In this document: in pieces, positions 44,101 to 50,789 of the stretch | Layout: every line of letters starts with the position of its first letter | Position numbering within the stretch: the first letter of the stretch is position 1 | Assembly (NCBI GenBank): GCA_038503035.1 | Contig: JAVSML010025180.1 | Location: 1-64,000, forward strand | DNA from: Crocodylus rhombifer | Taxonomy: Eukaryota; Chordata; Crocodylia; Crocodylidae | DNA length: 64,000 bases | Reading direction: 5' to 3' | The notes under the pieces: generated by a model | Told to the model about the DNA's origin: nothing | Database searches by the model: none | The model's input: the letters and a program-made list of their open reading frames with translations, nothing else | Program-made: the position numbers and the translations under genes

Positions 44101-47100
44101 TGCATAATAGTTAATCAACTATCCCGCTATTATAACTATCTTTGCATTCAGGAATCAGCAAAAGTTTGTAATTACTGTACAAGCTGCTCTCAAAACATTA
44201 TCCAGCAATTCAAATCTAAAGTTAGTCTATCCAACCCTTCCTCTTAGAGATTTCAGGCAATTTCGAAGCTTGCATTTCCAGTCAGGCATGGTAAATAATT
44301 CTTTAAAGTCGATCTTGACTACATAATGGGCTCCACAAGAACTAAGAATATGATTCAAAAGGAGCCAAAAGCAGCAAAGTACAAGATTTCTATTGAATGT
44401 CTGCACACATTTTGTTACTCCTCAAGTGTTAATCTTATAATCTTTCATGGATTGAGACCTTTTCAAGAGATGTATGTTGTAGCTGTGCTGGTCCAAGGAC
44501 ATAGGTCTGTCTATGACCCTGTCAAGACACTTAACGTTACTGGAGTAACGGCCTACCTCCTTCCCCTTATATTCTTGACTGAGTTATCATGGATACATCC
44601 CTTCCTACTCAAATGTCCTATGACACGAAATTTAATTATGCTTAGTTCAGACACAGTAACAGGTAATGTTTTGTATAAGGCAAACCTACAGTACACTACA
44701 ATATGCTTTTTAAAATACAGTCAGTCATTGTCTCATCTGACATTGTAAAATTTAATAATTTAGAATATTGGTATAAAAACAAATAACTGTGTTAAAGGGC
44801 AGCTTGAGGAGACTGTATTACTTACCGAGACAAATTCTTCAAAATCGATTTTTCCATCCTTGTTGCTATCTGTCACAGTTATAATTTTTTCTATGATCTC
44901 TCGCACTTTGTAGCCAGGCAAGGGAAGGCTTGCTTCTTTAAAGAGATCTTGAAGCTCATAATCACTTACATACCCACTACTGTCAATATCTGAAAATAAA
45001 AGTGTTAGTTGTTTTCATGTTTGTGTTACAGAATAATACAAGTTGATAACTAAAGGGAAGGAACACAGAAGGAAGGGAAGGAAGAAAAAGGGAAGAAAAT
45101 GGTACAGTACAGAAACACAGCATTTCTCCGAGTGAACAAACTGTGTATTATATATCCAAATATGAAGGAATGCATAAGGGTTGATCCACAGCTATTTTAA
45201 ATCACCACATCATGAAATTAATGAAGTTCTGTTGATTTATACCAACTCAATAATAATAAAACAATTATTTATTACTTCTATCGAGCCAGAACCCCATCAT
45301 GCTACACGTTCCTCAGAAACTCTCTTAAAGTTTTCCAAAGTGGAGACACAGCAAAATCACAAATTCTTGTAAAACAGTAAAATTTGGCATTTTATCCAAT
45401 ATAACATGTACTCCAAGGTCTATTATTCATTCTCCTCTAACTCATGATACATTTTAGAATATTGTCATACAGTTATAGTTTATATCCTTATTTCAGTTTC
45501 AAAGAGGTTTCAGAGACTTGCACTAGGGCTGAATTTGACTCTTGGTATTTTCTCTTTCACCCAAATTTCCAAGATACACTTTTCACTATCAATGTACTAT
45601 GTTTAACTGGATACCTGGCAGGAAGGTGGTGGTGGGGCCCTGGGGTTTGTGGGTGGGCGTGGGCTGTGCACCATTGGGCTGGGCCAGCTGGCTTTGTGCC
45701 TCCACGTGGGGCTTCCAGCACTCTAGCAGAAAGCTGCATGTGGAGGCAAGCAGAAGCCCACCTGGCTCAACAGCACACAACTCTATGCCTCCAGATGCAG
45801 CTTCCCGCTGGAGTGCTGGAAGCCCCATGTGGAAGATGGGCCCAGACTAATGGTGTGTGGACCAGGAACTACGTGCCATTGGGTCAGGCAGGAAATTGTG
45901 CATGGAGGCATGGAGTAATGCGCAATTGGGCTGGGAGGGCTCCTGCTTGCCTCCACACGTGGCTTCCCACTGGAGTGCTAGAAGCCCCACATGGAAGCAC
46001 AAAGCCTGCCTGGCCCAATGGCACACAGTTCCTGGTTCACGCACCATTGGGCTGGACTGGCTATGTGCACCCACGTGAAGCTTCCAGCACCCCAGTGGGA
46101 AGCTGCACATAGAGGCATGGAGCCCGCCTGGCCCAATGGCATGTGGAGTCTGCCTCCAGTGCTGCAAGCCCCGTGTGCTAGCATGGAGCTAACCCAGTCT
46201 GATCTGAAGGCGTGCACCAGCAGGCTGGGCTGGCTCCATGCCAGTATGTGCATCCCCTTGGTTAAATTCCACAATCACTGTAGTTATCCATTTCTATTGA
46301 AATAATTACGTAAAACTACTGAACTATATTCAAGTTACACAAGAATAATCAGCAGCAGAACCTAGCTTCATAAAGAATGGTAAAATGGAAGGGGAAAAAA
46401 AAAATCTTGCAGGGATTTGGGCACTATTAAAATGCCCTGCAGAGATGTAAATGCTTTGTCTCTATACATATTAGCTTATATCATGTCTGATCTATGTGTT
46501 TTATTATTCTTGACTTGCCAGTATTATGAGGAATTACTGAGGAGCAGAGAATACATTGGCCACAAACAGGCATTTCTTTCTAGTGGTGGGGTGACTGGGA
46601 AGGCACAGGGAGCATTCTCCTACTGTTCAACTTCTCCAGGACCCTAAGGGAAGTCAAGCAGCTGGAAAGTGTACAGACATTTATAGTTTTGGGAGTGATT
46701 TCTATTGCACAGGAGATGAGTTATTTTTCTAATAAAACTGAACACCTGCACAGTTGTGGTTTTTGTGATCTATGATTCTCCTGGTAGAAAAATAATGTCT
46801 GGATGTGGCCACCAACTCAGCTACTTTCTATTTAATTCTTTAATCTCTATTTTCACAGAGGGGTAATTTTCCAGGGTAATGGGCAATGTTCTTTGTTTAT
46901 CACTTTATAGATACAGCTGGAAGTAAATGAAACATTTTTCTATGTGGCATTTAAAAAGTAATAAAAATATTTATATTTGAGGTTTTTATTGATATTTACT
47001 TTCAACAAAAACACTAAAAGACAAAACAACACCAAAAATGTAAAACCATAGATTGTTACAAACAGTAACAATGGTTATAGCATTAAATCCTTTAACAAAT

Positions 47101-50100
47101 AGCCTTAAGGACCTTTAACAATCTGAATATTAAATCTAAATTAATATAAATATTTGACACCTAATGGGGCAGCAGCACAGACAAAGCTGGAAGGGGAAGT
47201 GGGAAAGCCAAAATAAATTAAGGAGTTCAAGATTCAAGGGGAAAGAAGGAGGAAAGAAGAGTGTAGAAAACCACTGGGTATTTTTACACATGTATGTGCT
47301 GCCCTGTGCTGCAATGTGTGTAGCTGTATAGCAGAAAAAATGTGCATCAGTGCACAGAAAATGGCAGTAGTCCACTTTTGAACTAAAACACATCCAAGAT
47401 GTTTTAGTTCAAAAGTAAACCACCTCCATTTTCTCTGCACTGATGTTCATTTCGCTGCTTATACAACTTGCAAATGATGCAGCACAGTGAGTGTCAGCTT
47501 GTGTGCAGAGCAGACTCGATTATTGGAGTCTGCTCTTATGGACTGGATCTCTGGTATATTGCAGTGGAAAAAAGTATGTGTATAAATGCATATTGGGCCT
47601 GAGATATTCTGTAGTCAGTTGTTTTACAAATGGAGGCCAGATTTCTTCAGACTTGAGGAGCTGACCCCTCTGGCAAAAGATGACCCTTTTTCTGGCTGCT
47701 AGTTCAGAGAGACTAGAATACTACTGTTGCTGTTACTATGCCATGATTTACTTTTGTATTTCTTTAAAACATTTTTTGTGTGTTGATGGCTGCTTTTAAA
47801 AACACCAAGCCCTGAGCAGATCAGTTTCATATAATCATATTTACTCAAATCTAAGATGACCCCCCCAATTATTAGATTCTCTATATAAAAAATTAATACA
47901 TTTGTCATAATTTTTCCAGGTATGAAATCTAATTATTGGAGGTTTGTCTTAAATTCATCCCCTACCCCACTGCTACAGCAGGGAAAGCAATGGCTGGGAG
48001 GGAGGTAGTGAGCCAGGTAGCCCCCTTGCCTCCCCACCACTTTTCCCTTTGCAGCACTCCTGCACCCCCACCCCAGCTCCCCACAGTCTCTGCCTCTCCC
48101 CACTACTCTCCACAATCTCTGCCTCCCCCCCCGCCAAAACACATTACCCACAGTCTTTTCCCCTTCTCCACCTACCACTTACAGTCAGATGCTGCTCAGG
48201 CTCTGTTCCCTGCTGGGGAACAGAGCGCAACACATGGAAGTGCAGCACTTCCTGGCACATGCAGCAGTGATGGCACTGCTTATTGGCCAAGCAGGGGATG
48301 GAGTTTGTTTGAACTTGGTGCCTGGGAGGATATCCAGCCTAAGACAGAGCCAAGCTTCACCTAACAGTAAACAGGGGTAGAGCGGGGAAGGCAGACAGAA
48401 GCTACAGAGGGCAAGTAGAGGTGGGAGCAGGAGGCTGGTGTGGGTCTGACTCTGGCCCCAACCTAGGCTGTAGCAGGCACCTGCCCCCTCAATTTTCCCC
48501 CCTGCTGCTAAGAAGTCTCTGACAAAGGGCTTTCCCTTTCCAATGCTGACTGGTAGGAAAAAATTAATCTTAGATTAAAAATAAATATGGTAATATCCCA
48601 TAGTTTTCAAATACTGCTCAAACCTCAACATTATTTCAAATATATTATCAACTTCTTTCCTTAGGAAATTTAATCAAAGGACATTCCCACAACACGTATG
48701 GAAGTGTACCTTATGATGGTAAGGATACCAACTGGGGCCCCAAGTTATCTTAGAATGTGTACCCAATACATTCTATTTTTTGAATGGGCTTTTCTGGAAT
48801 CTTTAAAGAATGCTCCAGCAATTTGTCTCAGATATTGATATTATCTTTAAAATTTATAGTCCTTTTCCACACTTCAAGAAGGATGCAGACAGATTAGAAA
48901 GAGTTCAACACAGAACAACAAAAATTATTAGAGGCCTGGGAAATAGGACTTATGAGGAAAGGCTGAAAAACTAGGGTTAATTAGTCTGGAGAATAGAAAG
49001 GGTGGGGTATTGATAACAGTCTTCAAATACCTGAAGGGCAGTTATAGAGAGGACAGAGACAAGCTTTTCTCTGTGTCCATAAGGGACAGGACTAGGAAAA
49101 ATGGCTTCAAGCTGCAGCAGAGGAAATTAGGTTGGAGATTAGGAGGAAATTTCTGACTATGGAGGATGATCAAGTGTAAGAAGAGGCTACACAGAGAATT
49201 CAGTTCCTGGGAATTTTCAGAAGCAGACTGGACAGACACTTGGCTGAGACGGTTTAGTCAGGAATGATCCTGCCTTGAATAGGGAGCTGGATTAGATAAC
49301 CTTGTAATGTCCCTTCTGGCCCTATTTGAAAATCACTTTGGTTGAGAATCACTGTCCTAGACCAAAAATCAACAGAGAAAAATGCATAATCTCTTTTTAT
49401 TATCTGCTTGAATCTCCACATATTCCACATTCCCATCTCCTATATTGTAAATTCCAGTGATCTCCTGGACCAGACTGGCTTATAGTCAACCGAGGAAGGG
49501 TCTATCTACTATAGGATCTACAACCTCAATAGTCATCTACAGTTATGATGAAGACTTGTGTCTCTCTCTGAAGTTCAGCAAAGAGTCAATGAAAACTCTG
49601 GGTTACTCATACTCGATGCATATATTTTAGTCAGGATCACTTCAGACTCATTTAAAATGACTCCAAGAGCAAAAACCATATAAGCTTAAGTAATCACATG
49701 TATAATGCAGTCTGGAAATGAATGTCAGTTAATACAGAAAGAAATTATTCAGAATGTAATGCTTGCTTTTAGATCTTAACAGCAAAGACCCTGTTAAGCA
49801 CATGAAATAATGAGTTAATCATTAACATGACTGACTCTCAAGAAATGCAATATCAGGGATCACTAAGTTAATCTTACTTAAAAATGTAAATTGGATTTAA
49901 CTAGGTGCAAGAGAAATAGTTATTAATTCACTAAGACCCGTCCCCAAATTAAAAGATCCTAATAAATTTGGACTCTGAAAGCAGAAATATATTTGGATTA
50001 AAGCCACTGAATTTGAAATCGTAATATCGTTCAGCCTTCAAAACACAAGAATGAAACTACCCAGGAGCAAAAATAAAACTGGCAACTCTGTTTTACTGCC

Positions 50101-50408
50101 CAAATTGAAAGAAGTGTATAAATTAAGCAAACAGAACAAATGAATTCAATCAATAAATCAATCAATAATACAGCTTTCCATTTTTCCATTTTTTAAGTGC
50201 CATTAGAAATGCAGGCAAGACATGTCATGTTCATAAAATATAGGTAGGTTTTAACCTTACTTAATCCATTTAAGAGTAAAAAATATATAATAAACTTGGT
50301 AAAGGTATGATGCTTACATTCTTGCATGTAAAACATACCTATTTTATTGAATGCTTCTCTTAGCTCTTCCAGCTCTTCACGAGAAATAGTAGTTATGTTG
50401 TTTTCCAT
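9302..50408 (-). CDS. PLS1: PLS1, plastin-1 (I-plastin, fimbrin family), complete coding region in 15 exons
   Basis: The join on the minus strand is 50339-50408, 44826-44989, 42041-42170, 39577-39709, 37300-37381, 34762-34927, 34514-34656, 33083-33178, 30757-30952, 23682-23760, 21541-21655, 20369-20502, 17684-17807, 9929-10053, 9302-9437. Total 1893 bp, 630 residues. All phases agree. EF-hand loops lie at residues 24-35 ([12 protein letters not shown]) and 64-75 ([12 protein letters not shown]), with all calcium ligands present. Four calponin-homology domains follow, forming two actin-binding modules at about 120-380 and 395-625. Plastin-1 crosslinks actin filaments in a calcium-sensitive way in intestinal microvilli and hair-cell stereocilia. 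The start MENNITTIS aligns with mammalian MENSTTTIS. Odd points are a GC donor at exon 9, Arg338 where human has Cys, Arg420 where human has Ser, and a C-terminus of LNKAI rather than LNKIK. L- and T-plastin are ruled out by the N-terminus and by the CH sequences. Confidence 0.97.
9929..10053 (-). CDS. PLS1: PLS1 coding exon, CH4
   Basis: 125 bp, residues 545-585 plus two bases: [20 protein letters not shown] then [20 protein letters not shown]. Acceptor CTTCTAG, donor GTAAGC. Confidence 0.97.
10054..11117. other. PLS1 intron 14, plain sequence
   Basis: AT-rich intronic sequence upstream of the CH4 exon. No repeat or exon recognised. Confidence 0.5.
11118..12695 (-). mobile_element. CR1 LINE 3' part, minus orientation, broken reverse transcriptase
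   Basis: The left edge carries the reverse complement of the CR1 3' end: ATCATAGAATCATAGGAAAT, then GGTTGGAAAAGACTTCAGGA. On the minus strand, 12278-11784 encodes reverse transcriptase sequence with [15 protein letters not shown] and [20 protein letters not shown]. The catalytic FADDTKL block is corrupted to STNCTKLWE, and frames are broken. The copy is dead. It is interrupted on its 5' side by an LTR-like insertion and continues at about 13605. Confidence 0.93.
12696..13604 (+). mobile_element. Solo-LTR-like insertion inside a CR1 copy
   Basis: CR1 similarity stops near CCTTCCCAATGTCA and resumes near TTCATTCCTTCATGCCCAAG, so about 0.9 kb is inserted between. The insert has a TATA-type box (CTATAAATAAG, 13039-13049) and, 400 bp downstream, AATAAA (13441-13446), the expected U3-R-U5 arrangement of a plus-strand LTR. 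U3 contains a 22-bp tandem duplication at 12927-12969. The exact ends and target duplication could not be fixed. No internal retroviral genes remain, and retrovirus versus other LTR element is undecided. Confidence 0.55.
13605..13850 (-). mobile_element. CR1 LINE continuation beyond the LTR-like insert
   Basis: CAATATTCTTATACTCCTCC, GTCCAAGTTTCCACTT and GGATGGTTTGTTCCTG are the blocks expected immediately 5' of the copy at 11118-12695 in CR1. The pieces are collinear, so this is one insertion later split. Confidence 0.75.
13851..15140. other. PLS1 intron 14, no recognised feature
   Basis: AT-rich intronic sequence between CR1 copies. No exon, RNA gene or bounded repeat was recognised. Confidence 0.45.
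15145..16302 (+). pseudogene. CR1 LINE 3' part, plus orientation, long open reverse transcriptase fragment
   Basis: 15153-16208 is open for 351 codons and encodes the C-terminal half of a CR1 reverse transcriptase: [52 protein letters not shown] and [20 protein letters not shown]. The catalytic box reads FANDTKLWG where FADDTKLWG is expected, so the first catalytic Asp of the pair is Asn. The copy is 5' truncated at about 15145. It ends in the CR1 3' tail TTTCTATGAAATCTATGAAA. It is probably inactive but fairly young, given the open frame. Confidence 0.92.
16588..17533 (-). pseudogene. CR1 LINE 3' part, minus orientation, same subfamily as the 15.1-kb copy
   Basis: The reverse complement repeats the 15.1-kb copy: tail CATAGATTTCATAGGGCTAG, then the RT C-terminus in pieces ([60 protein letters not shown]). 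Stops and frameshifts break the frame. It is truncated at about 17533, inside the GVPQGS block. Confidence 0.92.
17684..17807 (-). CDS. PLS1: PLS1 coding exon, CH3-CH4 junction
   Basis: 124 bp, residues 503-544: [20 protein letters not shown] then [20 protein letters not shown]. Acceptor GTTACAG, donor GTAAGT. A CR1 copy ends about 150 bp from the donor. Confidence 0.97.
18178..19143 (+). mobile_element. LTR-like block, about 1 kb
   Basis: A GC-richer insertion in PLS1 intron 13... the sequence begins near TGGCAGGGCACTGTGTGCGC and ends near CCCCCCATTACA, so TG...CA ends are possible. A TATA box (TATATAAA, 18269-18276) lies about 90 bp from the left edge, suggesting plus orientation. The open frames within show no protein family. 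No clean 5-bp target duplication was found, so this is a tentative solo LTR. It lies in the intron between the exons at 20369-20502 and 17684-17807. Confidence 0.45.
19924..20190. repeat. Degenerate GC-rich minisatellite-like repeat
   Basis: GGGGCCAGACTGGGGCTGG, GGGGCCAGGTTGGGGCTAGG and AGGGCCAGGCTGGGGCTGG recur at about 60-bp spacing, each separated by pyrimidine-rich CCTCCCCCCATG-like sequence. The open frames on both strands come from the repeat and are not genes. It sits 180 bp downstream of a PLS1 exon in gene orientation. Confidence 0.7.
20369..20502 (-). CDS. PLS1: PLS1 coding exon, end of CH3
   Basis: 134 bp, residues 459-502 plus two bases: [20 protein letters not shown] then [20 protein letters not shown]. 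Acceptor TTTTCTTAG, donor GTGAGG. Confidence 0.97.
20800..21470. repeat. Diverged roughly 110-bp repeats with CAGCTGAG motifs
   Basis: CCACCCAGCTGTGCAGG, CCACCCAGCTGAGAAATAGG, CAATCAGCTGAGTGGTTGGG and CTACTCAGCTGAGTGGACAG recur in a GC-rich stretch beside the PLS1 exon at 21541-21655. Copies are too diverged to define a clean unit. It may be part of an unclassified transposon. Confidence 0.5.
21541..21655 (-). CDS. PLS1: PLS1 coding exon, CH3
   Basis: 115 bp, codons 420-458: [20 protein letters not shown] then [18 protein letters not shown]. The split codon 420 reads AGG (Arg) where the human residue is Ser. Acceptor CTGATTTAG, donor GTCAGT. Confidence 0.96.
22113..22327. mobile_element. 215-bp Buster-like hAT MITE
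   Basis: Ends CAGAAGTTCTCAAACTGTGG and AAAGGTTTGAGAACCACCG form an inverted repeat. Target duplication ATCTAGAC (22105-22112) and ATCTAGAG (22328-22335), 7 of 8 identical. No coding capacity. Confidence 0.9.
23682..23760 (-). CDS. PLS1: PLS1 coding exon, start of CH3
   Basis: 79 bp, residues 394-419 plus two bases: [20 protein letters not shown] then YVNHLY. The acceptor is TGTCTATAG and the donor GTAAAA. It follows the longest clearly bounded intron but one (6996 bp), and a short hAT element lies 65 bp upstream of it in gene orientation. Confidence 0.96.
23826..24023. mobile_element. 198-bp Buster-like hAT MITE
   Basis: Ends CAGTGGTTCCCAAACTC and GATTGGGAACCACTG, with a perfect 8-bp target duplication GTTTAGAT at 23818-23825 and 24024-24031. 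Located 66 bp from the acceptor of the PLS1 exon at 23682-23760, inside the intron. Confidence 0.95.
24458..24643. mobile_element. 186-bp hAT MITE with an internal palindrome
   Basis: Ends GAGGGGTGGCCAACCTG and CAGGTTGGCCACCCTG, flanked by CTATGTAG (24450-24457) and CTATATAG (24644-24651). The interior is palindromic: AGTTAATATGCATCTCCTTG pairs with CAAGGAGAGACATATTAACT. Confidence 0.92.
25001..25227. mobile_element. 227-bp Buster-like hAT MITE
   Basis: Ends TGGGGTAGGCAACCCCTGG and AACGTTGCTGACTCCTG, flanked by TTCTAAGC (24993-25000) and GTCTAAGC (25228-25235), 7 of 8 identical. Confidence 0.88.
25913..26892. mobile_element. 980-bp nonautonomous hAT element, CAGGGATCC family
   Basis: Ends CAGGGATCCAGATTTTC and GAGAAAAACCAGAATCCCTG. 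Flanks CAAATGAG (25905-25912) and CTAATGAG (26893-26900) match at 7 of 8. The interior has a GGAGAAAAAC motif, a GC-rich core and an AT-rich right part, and is a shorter relative of the element at 50790. Confidence 0.88.
27390..27975. repeat. Unclassified dispersed repeat related to the one at 47.85-48.6 kb
   Basis: The right part (27868-27975) shares AATTTTCC..AGTATAGAAACTAATT..GAGG..TCTTAAATT with the left part of the 47.85-kb element. A GC-rich core (27440-27845) precedes it here. Core open frames on both strands are low-complexity and not genes. Confidence 0.5.
27976..30756. other. PLS1 intron 10, no recognised feature
   Basis: Part of the 6996-bp intron between the exons at 30757-30952 and 23682-23760. 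AT-rich. No exon, RNA gene or bounded repeat was recognised. Confidence 0.5.
30757..30952 (-). CDS. PLS1: PLS1 coding exon, CH2
   Basis: 196 bp, residues 329-393 plus one base. It includes [20 protein letters not shown] and [18 protein letters not shown], which are highly conserved plastin blocks. Residue 338 is Arg where mammals have Cys (AERMLQEA versus AECMLQEA). Acceptor TTTTCTAG, donor GTGAGT. Confidence 0.97.
31122..32093 (-). mobile_element. Probable solo LTR, 972 bp, minus orientation
   Basis: The block runs from TGTATCAGGGTCCCACTCC to AAGCTCCCTGCCACA, so it has TG...CA ends. It is flanked by TTGAT (31117-31121) and CTGAT (32094-32098), 4 of 5 identical, as for an LTR target duplication. 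A TATA-like GGATATAAGCC lies on the minus strand near 31977-31986, about 110 bp inside its right end, giving minus orientation. There are no internal genes. The pyrimidine-rich plus-strand frames are compositional. It lies in PLS1 intron 9. Confidence 0.72.
33083..33178 (-). CDS. PLS1: PLS1 coding exon with a GC splice donor
   Basis: 96 bp, residues 297-328: [20 protein letters not shown] then [12 protein letters not shown]. Its second half differs from mammals (human GDDFDEIHVEIDFSGFN) but has the same length, 32 codons. The acceptor is TGTTTTAG. The only donor that keeps frame is GCAAGT after GGGTTTGAT. The nearest GT, four bases downstream, would shift the reading frame. Confidence 0.93.
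34514..34656 (-). CDS. PLS1: PLS1 coding exon, CH1-CH2 junction
   Basis: 143 bp, residues 249-296: [20 protein letters not shown] then [20 protein letters not shown]. Acceptor CTTTTAG, donor GTATAT after ATTAAG. Confidence 0.97.
34762..34927 (-). CDS. PLS1: PLS1 coding exon, end of CH1
   Basis: 166 bp, residues 194-248 plus one base. It contains [20 protein letters not shown] and [20 protein letters not shown]. Acceptor TCAATAG, donor GTAAGA. Only 105 bp separate it from the next exon, the shortest intron of the gene. Confidence 0.97.
35160..35660. repeat. Unclassified repeat with an internal inverted repeat
   Basis: GGGGGGACTCCTATGGGAGT near 35445 is mirrored by GGGGAAACTCCCATAGGGGT near 35541 in inverse complement, with GCATG-rich spacer sequence. 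Open frames on both strands reflect this symmetry. It sits in PLS1 intron 6, about 230 bp upstream of an exon in gene orientation. Confidence 0.5.
35801..35874 (+). repeat. 37-bp tandem duplication
   Basis: ATCTGATTTATCACTATATT at 35801 and ATCTGATTTATCACCATATT at 35838, each followed by TGTACTTGATT. A third partial copy, TTATCACTATATTTG, lies near 35739. Confidence 0.85.
35985..36036 (+). repeat. LINE-like 3' tail ending in (TTGAA)n
   Basis: GCCAGAATCCTTAATAAATT followed by three GAATT units. A pentamer microsatellite after an AATAAA-type motif resembles the tail of a non-LTR retrotransposon. The element body upstream could not be assigned. Confidence 0.4.
36132..36163. repeat. Perfect 15-bp palindrome (hairpin)
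   Basis: TGTGCCACCCTAAAA at 36132-36146 and its exact reverse complement at 36149-36163, with a 2-bp spacer. Weaker symmetry extends outwards. It is probably the centre of a decayed MITE. Confidence 0.9.
37300..37381 (-). CDS. PLS1: PLS1 coding exon, CH1
   Basis: 82 bp, residues 166-193: [20 protein letters not shown] then KLTPFTVS. Cys166 is split across the junction. Acceptor CCCCAG, donor GTAAGT. Confidence 0.96.
37743..38045. mobile_element. 303-bp Buster-like hAT MITE
   Basis: Ends AGGGGTTGTCAACCTTGG and AGATTGAAAACCCCTG, flanked by CTCTAAAA (37735-37742) and CTATAAAA (38046-38053), 7 of 8 identical. The GC-rich interior holds open frames that are not genes. Confidence 0.87.
38119..38152 (+). 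repeat. (AG)n microsatellite
   Basis: AGAGAGAGAAAG followed by about 11 AG units. Confidence 0.95.
38415..39395. repeat. GC-richer insertion of unknown class in PLS1 intron 5
   Basis: About 1 kb, pyrimidine-rich on the plus strand and unlike flanking AT-rich intron sequence. Several overlapping plus-strand frames lack recognisable domains, consistent frame and splice support. A hairpin CCTTGTGGC...GCCACAAGG closes the right edge near 39360-39388. It is probably an old transposon or LTR. Confidence 0.4.
39577..39709 (-). CDS. PLS1: PLS1 coding exon, start of CH1
   Basis: 133 bp, codons 122-165 plus two bases. It includes [20 protein letters not shown] and [11 protein letters not shown], the first CH helices. 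Acceptor TTTTGCAG, donor GTGAGT. Confidence 0.97.
40097..40118 (+). repeat. Poly(T) tract
   Basis: About 22 consecutive T in PLS1 intron 4. Comparable A runs occur near 40492-40511 and 42989-43006. Confidence 0.9.
40600..40815. repeat. Dispersed repeat, copy 1 of a family shared with 60.74 kb
   Basis: It shares with 60735-60950 the blocks GCAGCAGCA..TTA.TTTGA, CAGTGTCT, AGTTGATTCAA.CAGCTATT, AAAGTGCCC, and TACAGATGTTGGG. The central part is imperfectly palindromic around CTTCAGTGGGG and CCCCACTAAAG. Family and ends are unidentified. Confidence 0.7.
42041..42170 (-). CDS. PLS1: PLS1 coding exon, EF-hand to CH1 linker
   Basis: 130 bp, residues 79-121 plus one base. It reads [20 protein letters not shown], then [20 protein letters not shown]. 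Acceptor ATTGCAG, donor GTAAAA. An open frame runs on past the donor but leaves family similarity there, which confirms the splice site. Confidence 0.97.
42171..43500. other. PLS1 intron 3, no recognised feature
   Basis: AT-rich intronic sequence with an A run near 42989-43006. No bounded element or exon was recognised. Confidence 0.45.
43536..43642. mobile_element. Hairpin MITE with about 50-bp arms
   Basis: The left arm, 43536-43585, contains GGGTAAATCTGATATCTTTT. The right arm, 43594-43642, contains AAAAGATATCAGATTTGCCC. The spacer is 8 bp. It is preceded by GTTGTAGCCGTGTTGGTCTA, a motif I know from a dispersed amniote repeat. A fragment with the same lead (TTGTAGCTGTGCTGGTCCAA) lies at about 44478-44500. 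Confidence 0.85.
44826..44989 (-). CDS. PLS1: PLS1 coding exon carrying both EF-hand calcium loops
   Basis: 164 bp, codon 24 to 78. It contains both EF-hand loops (24-35 and 64-75) and the linker [16 protein letters not shown]. The acceptor is TTTTCAG and the donor GTAAG. The exon ends DFEEFVS in phase 0. Confidence 0.97.
45615..46250. repeat. Complex array of direct and inverted repeats, GC-rich
   Basis: The motif GTGGGGCTTCCAGCACTC and its complement GGAGTGCTGGAAGCCCCA alternate, as do CACCATTGGGCTGG and CCTGGCCCAATGGCAC. Units of about 100-150 bp occur in both orientations, so the same frames appear open on both strands. No protein family fits, and I treat the frames as repeat artefacts. 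Located in PLS1 intron 2. Confidence 0.75.
47345..47445. mobile_element. Palindromic MITE with 46-bp arms
   Basis: Left arm 47345-47390 and right arm 47400-47445 match in inverse orientation at about 40 of 46 positions, with a 9-bp spacer. Core sequence is TTTTGAACTAAAACA opposite TGTTTTAGTTCAAAA. Weaker symmetry (CAGCACAG, CTGCTTATAC) extends about 60 bp further out. Confidence 0.85.
47848..48595. mobile_element. DNA transposon-like repeat with related ends
   Basis: The left end, CATATTTACTCAAATCTAAG, and the right end, CTTAGATTAAAAATAAATATG, are inverse complements with a few differences. I know a similar TACCATATTTACTC-style end from reptile repeats. The core is C-rich and noncoding. The flanking duplication was not resolved. 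Confidence 0.7.
48872..49328 (+). mobile_element. Old CR1 LINE 3' fragment, plus orientation
   Basis: DNA matches the CR1 RT C-terminal end: ATGCAGACAGATTAGAAAGA, then GGCCTGGGAAATAGGACTTATG, and the 3' UTR GCTGGATTAGATAACCTTGT followed by TCCCTTCTGGCCCTA. It is more diverged than the 15-17 kb copies and belongs to another subfamily. Located in PLS1 intron 2. Confidence 0.85.
50339..50408 (-). CDS. PLS1: PLS1 first coding exon
   Basis: Residues 1-23 plus one base of codon 24: [19 protein letters not shown], then FNKI. The ATG begins at 50408 and the donor is GTATGT. An in-frame upstream ATG (giving MK before MEN) exists at 50414, but the family start MEN is preferred. A possible acceptor, GCTAG, places the exon's 5' end near 50447, leaving about 40 bp of 5' UTR. 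Confidence 0.93.
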
Positions 50409-50789
50409 CTTCAAACAGCCAAAACAGTTGTTTTCAATTATTTCTACCTAGCAATAATAATACTCCATTGTTATAAAGCATCTGTTCCAAGGAGGCCTAT
50501 ACAACTATGATGTTGAAAAACTAGGTATGACACTGGAACAAATGAGACTCTTCACTGGCACAATTTTACCCTTTCCCCCACAGTCCATAAAGAAAGTTTG
50601 AATCATAATTTCCATTCGAACTCCCAAATTCAGGCACTGCACCCATCACCTTCTTGTTGTAAGGACCTTAACAGACAGCATTTTACAGCCCCTGCTGGAT
50701 CCACAGACACACACAAGTCCCTACAGTTAATGTTTTTACTTTTTTCTCCTGAAAGAAAGCCAGAAAATAACAGATTTGTATCTTATTAG

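Noticed and set aside
44478..44748. Extra alternative coding exon near the PLS1 EF-hand exon
   Set aside because: The open frame starts within a hairpin-repeat fragment and shows no plastin similarity.
45444..46112. 222-codon plus-strand open frame
   Set aside because: Produced by a mixed direct/inverted repeat array. The reverse strand is similarly open and no protein family fits.
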